From contig VZSF01002926.1 of the NCBI GenBank assembly GCA_013398295.1, positions 338,880 to 402,879 of the forward strand: a stretch of 64,000 nucleotides of DNA, in the 5' to 3' direction. Each line of letters starts with the position of its first letter. Position 1 is the stretch's first letter. Shown in pieces: positions 58,401-64,000 of this stretch. Origin of the DNA: Chionis minor. Taxonomy: Eukaryota > Chordata > Aves > Charadriiformes > Chionididae. The notes below the pieces were generated by a model, which was given only the letters and a program-made list of their open reading frames with translations, ran no database searches and had not been told where the DNA came from. A program made the translations under genes and the position numbers.

Positions 58401-61400
58401 TTTTACTTCCTCTGTTATTTTTACAATTTGAACGTCCTTTGTAGTTACTGAAATTAATTTATGCCTTTCAGCAAATATTTTTTTTAAACTCTATCTATAA
58501 AGGTAGGTATTGTCAAGTACAATATACTTCTATAACTTCACATCTAAGGGCTTTTTCTCAATTTTTTTCAATTCAGCAAAAGCTAACAATCATTATAAAT
58601 CTTCGTAAGACTTAGCATTTGTCAAATCAAACAATATAATTTTTGCAGAAATAGTAGTCTTGAAACTCCATTCCATTCATTATTTATACTATGTTACAGG
58701 GTGTTCACAGTGCCTTGGAAATTCAAACGTAACTTTTTTATTTTGTTTTAAAAGGTCAATTATTTCCTTAAGTATTGGAGGACAGGAATGAGAACTAACC
58801 CTGAAGCAACAAATTCAGCAAGGAAAATGGGTCAAAGAACAGATGTTTAGAGGATGACAGAGAGCAGTGGTACAGGTAACCAGGTCAGCAGGCAGGAACC
58901 CTGATTAGAGTTAACTGAACTCCATTTCCCTTTCATAATCAAAATACTTGAAAAATCTAATTTATAACACCGGCCAATTGCAATTAAAAAAATACTTTAA
59001 AAGCCATAGAAACTTTCAGTGGTGAAAGCAGTAAGATTTCATGATACTAAGCCAGTTGAAAATCATCTTTGTGGGAAAAGATTGCTAAATTCCCAATATG
59101 CACATACTACAATGACAATTAGCAGTTTAAATAATTAAACATGCTGATAAAATGAGAACAACTTAACCTCATCTATTTTGGGTTGATTAGCTGTTAGAAG
59201 ATGTCTTCCTGAAGAGATACAAGATAAACATATCCTACATTTAACATGAGAAAAGTTAAAGTAATAAGCCTTCTCACACTGTGTCTGCACCATGGCTGCA
59301 AGCTTAACCTAGCTCTGAGCCAAAAAGCATAGGAATACCTTGCAAACATATTAATGCTGGTATCACATGAGGTAGCATAAACAGAAACAGTCGAGCTGAA
59401 TAAGCTTAAGGGCACTACGGCACGGACAAAGCTGTTTATTGTTGGATTTTGGCTGGCACTTTCCCAGCAGCCTGCATCTCACGTCGTGTGAATGTATCTA
59501 TTTGGATGGGGAATCTGGTAGACATAACCATATAATGGGCCTTACAGTAATCCTTATTCGTGCAGTATTTTGGGAAATAACACAATTAACAAACAAAAGT
59601 GTATACAAAACCCCAATCTGAGTATTAGTAGAAAAGAAAAAACTATCTGTAAGAACACTTTGTTAGGAACTACTGAATTTAAGAACAGCCAAGCTAAGGT
59701 ACACACAGTGATTGCTAACCAACTACAGTGACTATCTGGCTTTAATTTTACATGTTTTAAAATGAGTTCACACATGCTTCCAATTGTAGGGATGGTTTTG
59801 TTTCCTCCCCCTTTCCTCCTAGATAGCTTGCACTTGCTAGTCTAATCACAGACCATATGAAGAGGAGGACCTAACCTCAGGCAGAACCACTGTTGTTTCT
59901 GGCAGATGTTAGTCTAACCTGTTCTTAAAGGCCTCCAAATGTGGAGACTCCACAGCAGCATATTCCACTGCTTTATCATCTCCATTGTAATTCTTTGCCC
60001 CGCAACGTCTAACTCTGCAGCCTGTGATAAAATTTGGGGCAATTACTTTTTGCCCTATAAAACTGATGCATTCCTCTTTACAGCTCTCCTTTTATGTAGT
60101 TGAGTACTGACAGCCTCAGCTCATATTTTCTTTCAGTTCAACAACATGAATTCCTTCACAATCTGTCCTTGTTGGTCACACTTTACAGACCTATTTTTCT
60201 CTTTACTCTCATCTGGACACCTTGAATCACATGTTTGAATACAATACTGAAAACCAGACACAAACTAAGGATGTAGATGCAGGTTCTACCATCCTCCTGT
60301 TTGGACATTCTCAGTAAGATGCTTGCCTTTTTCATAACAACGCGCTACTTGTTGACTTGTATCTAGCTCATTTTCTCCACATTCCTTCTAGTTTTTAAGA
60401 GCTACCCCTAGCCAGATGTTTGGCATCTTTTTATTTGTGAATCTGATCACCATCTTGCTGTGTGTCCTTGCGTATATAGCCTTTTTAATTTCATCCTATC
60501 TTTTGCATCTTATTTTTCTAATTTGCCCTGATCTTTCTGAATTCTACTAATCTTCCAATATACTTTCAGCTCCTCTTGGCTTTTTAAGATTTACATGGGC
60601 TCACTGGGTTCTGGGGGTATCAAAGCCGTGTTCTAGCAAAATCAAGGAAGAATTTTCTAACCTGAACAAATCTCTCTGGAGACACAAACTTTTTGTGCTG
60701 CCTTTATGTACGGAAAAAGCAGTACTGAAGTGCCAAGCATCAGAAACTTTGCTTCATACCGTTTGAAAACTCATTAACATAATGCCAGGAGGAAAAATCA
60801 GAAATATATTGAAAAAACCCTCCAAAACAAATAAACTCACAAAACTACATTAAATCAACACCATGAAGCTGAGAACTTCACAAAAGCCCAGAACACTACC
60901 CTCAAGTCACTTCATCCTGCTTAAAAACTGCCAGTGGGAATTAATATAGTTTGATGTAGGAATACACTTCTTAAAAAAAAAAAAAAAGAAGTTAGAGGGA
61001 GTGGTTGTAAAAGGAGTGAATTTCATCGATGCTTTTCTGGTACATACGAATGGTTTCAGCTTATTCTTAAAAAAAATATTGAAATATTTTTCTAAGCTTC
61101 TTTTGCTGAGGAAGAAGGCTCCGAGACAGAAGCAACAATGGAGGGATCATTTTGGACTGGATTACTTTGAACTGTTCTTATTAACACATATTTAGCTAAT
61201 CTACTATTAGAAAGGGCTTGAATGCTTAAAAACACATGGAAACAGGCACACTGTACCTCGTCAATCCTTTCTGCTATAGTTCTCTAACTGTGAAAGGAAA
61301 ATCAAGCCTTACTGCTCTCGATACTTTACAGGAAAATAAACAAGCAGAAAGCGGTCTCAAGTTTTTAAAAAGTATTTGATGTATCGCAGAAAATGTCAGA

Positions 61401-63936
61401 AAAACTTGCAAAATTTTTTTCAAAAAATATTTTCAAATTTGCCCTTGAATATTTTTGGGTTTTAAGATCTAGCACATTTGCCAGATAACAGATAAAATAT
61501 CTCTGGCTTGACTAATGTTAAATTAGCTGTAAGCAAGGGGTTCCCAAGCTCTTCTACACAAGCTGTTTCAAAACAGGACCTCATACACCAAAATTTACCT
61601 CTCTGCACCCCTCCCAGTGGAAACGGAGAACAGTTGTTTGGGCACCAAACACTGCCTACCTAGGCAAACACCTCTTTTTCTGTGCTCAAAGTTTAACAAA
61701 ACCAGAAGGTTTTCCTGCAGCTTTAGTATAACATTTTTTATTCAACTATGGTGATGGCCAAGTAAAATAAGAATCCTTGCTGTAAATTTAGATGCTGTTC
61801 TAGGTCACCTTCAACAAATATAAATGGTACGCTATACATCTTGTTCAATAGCTGAATGGATACAGCTGAAATAGTTGCCAGTTTCAACATTTCTGGAATG
61901 GATGCAATAACAGCTTGAGATCCAGAGTATTTTCCAGAAAGCTTTTAAATGTTGCCCTTTAAAACCTAATCACTGCGACTCTGTGCAGTCCAATGATAAA
62001 AGCAGCAGGACCTCTAATAGCTGCTCTAGCATTATCAGCAGTGGCAAATTTTTAGAGAAGCAAAAACTTGTGTGGAGAACGCTTCCATTAATCATATAGT
62101 TGGAGGTCATTGGAAGTAGAGAGGATTACACTCAGACCTTTCTCTACACATAAACACCCCTAAGAATACCTTTTTTCATACAAGAAAGTGACAGCTCTTA
62201 GAAGATACACCTTTCTTTCATTTGTCTGTCCAATTCACTGAAGAGCATGTTGCTCAAGACTTCTTGCCTAAAGGAACAAGCAAACAAGCTTCATTTTTTC
62301 TTTCCAGTACTGGATGTGTGTGTGTGTATGGTGGCCAAATATATTATGCAAAGGACACTTAATAAAGAATGCTTTTACACCTGCTTCAAGGAAAAAAGCT
62401 GAAAATGGGTGCAAAAGGCATTGTTAACACAGTGTTAGTTTTGTGATGGGTATATGCAGAAGTATTCCACATGTTTGTATTATCAGTAACAAGCAAACTC
62501 ATAATTTTTTCCAAAGCAATCTCAAAAGATCTTTGCCATGCACTTCATACTACCAAGCCCCATGAAATATTTTTGCTATTATGTATTATTTATTATATAC
62601 TATTTTGCTAATATCTGCTTAGTAAAACATAGCATCTTTTTAACAAAGTCACTCCACTTTAGTAGTATGACTGCTTCAGGAGCATCATAAACACCACTAA
62701 ACAGAATAAACAAAAGAAGACAATTTCATTTGCATAGCAGGTTAGTAACTTCTTGCTTACATCCACTTACTCGCAAATAATATGTGTGATAAAAATGTAA
62801 GAATGCAAATGGGTTATTTTCTAGTATATGTGAGTAACGGAACTGTACAGATGCATTAAATCTTTAAAAATAACTTCTAAAAATATCTTTTTGTGATTAT
62901 ATCAACAGGGGAAAAAAACCCACTTAAGCACACAAATTACCCAGAAGGCTATAATGGGTCACATTTCATTCTAGCCAGAGGCTTTGTTTCTCATTATTTA
63001 AGATAATTCCTGAGATATAATAAATAAAGAACATCTAATCTCAAAATGTACATCAACAGATTTAAACATTATTCTCATTAACCCCTCCAGAGCCTATAAA
63101 ATAAGGTCAGCTGAAAAGGCTTTCAAATGGTCCTCAGCAGACACTACATCATGTTCTAGTGATCTATTGCTTGAAAAGGGAGTCTTTTACAGCCTAGCCC
63201 CTAAGGGTTTTAAGATCATAACACTTAAAAACCGTAAGTACAAGCTTTCTTTGATATCTGGTACAATACTATAAAATATGAATTAACAAGGATATTAATC
63301 ATTTTACACAGTATCATTATTAACCGTGTTATAATCCAGAAAAAGGGACTGAAACAGTATCATACGTATAACTCCTTTTAAAGTTTGTAAAGATATTTCA
63401 GTTTAATTAATGGAAACCACCTGTCTAAACACCATTAGCTCATCTACATTTTTGAGGACTGGCTTGAAACAGAACTGTAATCTTTAACCAAGTCACACAA
63501 ACATTCTCTTGCAGTGTAAGGAGGTTGCTCCAAAACTCGAAGTGCATTGTTTTTCTGTTATTGGGTTACAGTAGCTCCAATCTGCAAGCGCCAGAATCCC
63601 CCACCCAGCTGATCAGTTACAGCTGTTAATTGTGGAGGGAGAGACTGGCTGACATCTGCTTCTTGCATAGTTAGTTAATGGTTCACTTCCAGGTCCTAAA
63701 AGGATTGTAGCCTCTCTCAAAAGACAATGTCGGCCCCCATATACGTCTGCCTTCTACACTGCCTGTCTTGTTCTGGTTTGTCACTCTCTATACAATGCAA
63801 ATCCGAGTGAACTCACATCTGCCACTGATCGACCCAATTCGTGAGCAATCTTTTCCCATCGACCTGGGGTCCCCCCTGGGAACTTAACCATACTTCTTGT
63901 CAGCTGGCTGAGGTCCTCCTCTGTCCATTCAGGTGC
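49371..63936 (-). CDS. DNAJC1: DNAJC1 (MTJ1/ERdj1) 3' half, spliced, partial
   Basis: DNAJC1 is an ER-membrane co-chaperone. Its J domain (not in the window) faces the ER lumen and stimulates BiP, and its cytosolic part, seen here, carries two SANT domains reported to contact ribosomes and serum protease-inhibitor family proteins such as SERPINA3. Exons on the minus strand in order are 63936-63817, 51571-51523, 51035-50557 and 49439-49371. They have lengths 120, 49, 479 and 69 with phases that chain exactly to a TGA. The first two encode SANT1, the third the charged linker and most of SANT2, and the last the end of SANT2 and a Lys-rich tail. The convergent MLLT10 neighbour matches the human order. 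Confidence 0.95.
49440..50556 (-). other. DNAJC1: DNAJC1 intron
   Basis: This 1.1 kb AT-rich intron has its donor GTATGC at the high-coordinate end and its acceptor CCTTTTAG at the low end. A direct repeat of tctagaatctagtaca-like text lies near 50030. No gene is seen. Confidence 0.9.
50557..51035 (-). CDS. DNAJC1: DNAJC1 exon, charged linker and SANT2
   Basis: The exon follows TTCTAACAG and ends AGCAAG|GTATGC, 479 bases. It begins [17 protein letters not shown], then has a run of Glu (about seven), a Lys/Arg-rich basic patch RHRKRKIIK, a second acidic patch [10 protein letters not shown], and then SANT2 from [20 protein letters not shown] through [16 protein letters not shown]. The two helix tryptophans of SANT2 are present. 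Basic and acidic patches of this kind fit the ribosome-binding and nuclear-signal-like linker described for the family. Compared with mammals the linker is diverged in length and sequence, while SANT2 is nearly fixed. Confidence 0.96.
51036..51522 (-). other. DNAJC1: DNAJC1 intron (487 bp)
   Basis: This intron uses an unusual donor reading GTGTGT (minus strand, 51522-51517) and a TTCTAACAG acceptor. Nothing else is seen in it. Confidence 0.9.
51523..51571 (-). CDS. DNAJC1: DNAJC1 exon, end of SANT1
   Basis: A 49-base exon follows TTCTTGTAG and encodes [16 protein letters not shown] with one base left over. This is the third helix and exit of SANT1. It joins in phase to the exons on both sides. 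The donor G|GTGTGT is weak by consensus but is supported by the exact phase match and by protein similarity. Confidence 0.9.
59870..60510 (-). mobile_element. Ancient CR1/L3-type LINE fossil
   Basis: The + strand follows, in order, the reverse complement of the 3' part of old CR1/L3 elements. It shows aaaggcctccaaatgtggag, then actccacagcagcatattcc, attccactgc, ctctcatctggacacc, cagacacaaact, gcctttttcataacaac, acttgttgacttgtatctag and aatttcatcctat. The order and spacing are good although the identity is low, so this is one insertion on the - strand, perhaps 640 bases long. It is sense to DNAJC1. The frame is destroyed. Confidence 0.65.
62317..62329. repeat. Short TG repeat
   Basis: tgtgtgtgtgtatgg is a minor dinucleotide repeat in the DNAJC1 intron. 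Confidence 0.8.
63817..63936 (-). CDS. DNAJC1: DNAJC1 exon, SANT1
   Basis: The exon follows TTTTACAG and ends GCAGAT|GTGAGT, 120 bases or 40 whole codons. It encodes [20 protein letters not shown] then [20 protein letters not shown]. This is the first two helices of SANT1, with the tryptophans at positions 4 and 27 of the segment. It matches DNAJC1 closely. The J domain and transmembrane segment are coded beyond the right edge. Confidence 0.95.
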
Positions 63937-64000
63937 CTGTAAAACATTTGTAAAACATTCATTACACTGGGATATTGGACATATTTTTGTGAGGTAATAT
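63937..64000 (-). other. DNAJC1: DNAJC1 intron, window edge
   Basis: This is the intron just upstream of the SANT1 exon, cut by the window edge. It holds only the pyrimidine tract and acceptor. Confidence 0.85.

Larger units (their letters stand above)
51572..63816 (-). other. DNAJC1: Large DNAJC1 intron
   Basis: This 12.2 kb intron is AT-rich. It contains a CR1 fossil (about 59870-60510), T/G runs near 56990-57045, an A run at 60974-60988 and a short TG repeat near 62317. In 51580-59860 and 60600-63810 I recognise no exon or RNA gene. Confidence 0.8.

Noticed and set aside
62317..62329. TG repeat as a possible regulatory Z-DNA site
   Set aside because: It is too short to argue for more than a minor microsatellite.
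1..64000. CRISPR arrays, bacterial operons, tRNA or rRNA genes
   Set aside because: No regularly spaced repeats, cloverleaf-like A/B-box pairs or rRNA text were found. The window is ordinary vertebrate genic DNA.

Overview
This window is nuclear DNA from a vertebrate, most likely a bird. The evidence is intron-split genes with vertebrate splice sites, a CR1 LINE with the usual avian 3' end, older CR1 fossils, a two-LTR endogenous retrovirus, and generally AT-rich introns. There is no bacterial-style operon, CRISPR array, rRNA or tRNA that I can support. I cannot name the species from the sequence alone.

Layout. Positions 1 to about 42480 (+ strand) hold the 3' half of MLLT10 (AF10), a chromatin reader and DOT1L partner. 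Nine coding exons are visible (1914-2092, 23782-23854, 28353-28507, 30380-30568, 30982-31070, 31196-31557, 37599-37701, 38479-38691, 40852-40896), followed by a 3' UTR of about 1.6 kb. Their reading phases join perfectly except between the first two. At least one exon of length 3n+1 must therefore lie in that intron, most likely inside the 456-base run of N at 22192-22647. Positions 42480-49240 are intergenic. From about 49239 to the right edge, on the - strand, lies the 3' half of DNAJC1 (MTJ1/ERdj1): four exons (63817-63936, 51523-51571, 50557-51035, 49371-49439) encoding two SANT domains and the linker between them. The genes are convergent, tail to tail, the same order as in the human 10p12 region.

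Mobile DNA. The large MLLT10 intron carries a young, internally deleted, gammaretrovirus-like provirus at 17157-20452, sense to the gene. It has two nearly identical LTRs, a primer-binding-site candidate, a polypurine tract, decayed gag pieces, and an intact frame joining a nucleocapsid zinc knuckle to an Env-type transmembrane tail. The 31558-37598 intron carries an antisense CR1 with reverse transcriptase motifs, a frameshift, a changed catalytic residue and an internal deletion. Much older LINE fossils are recognisable near 3340-4030, 10600-10760, 32930-33250, 46700-46880 and 59870-60510.

The two genes are not known to work together. MLLT10 acts in the nucleus through its octapeptide-motif/leucine-zipper segment, which is fully visible here, and DNAJC1 is an ER-membrane J-protein whose cytosolic SANT domains are visible here. 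The most unusual items are the gag-env fused frame of the provirus, the predicted missing MLLT10 exon beside a CpG- and octamer-bearing pocket, and an intronic frame that stays open for about 108 codons into the leucine-zipper exon.
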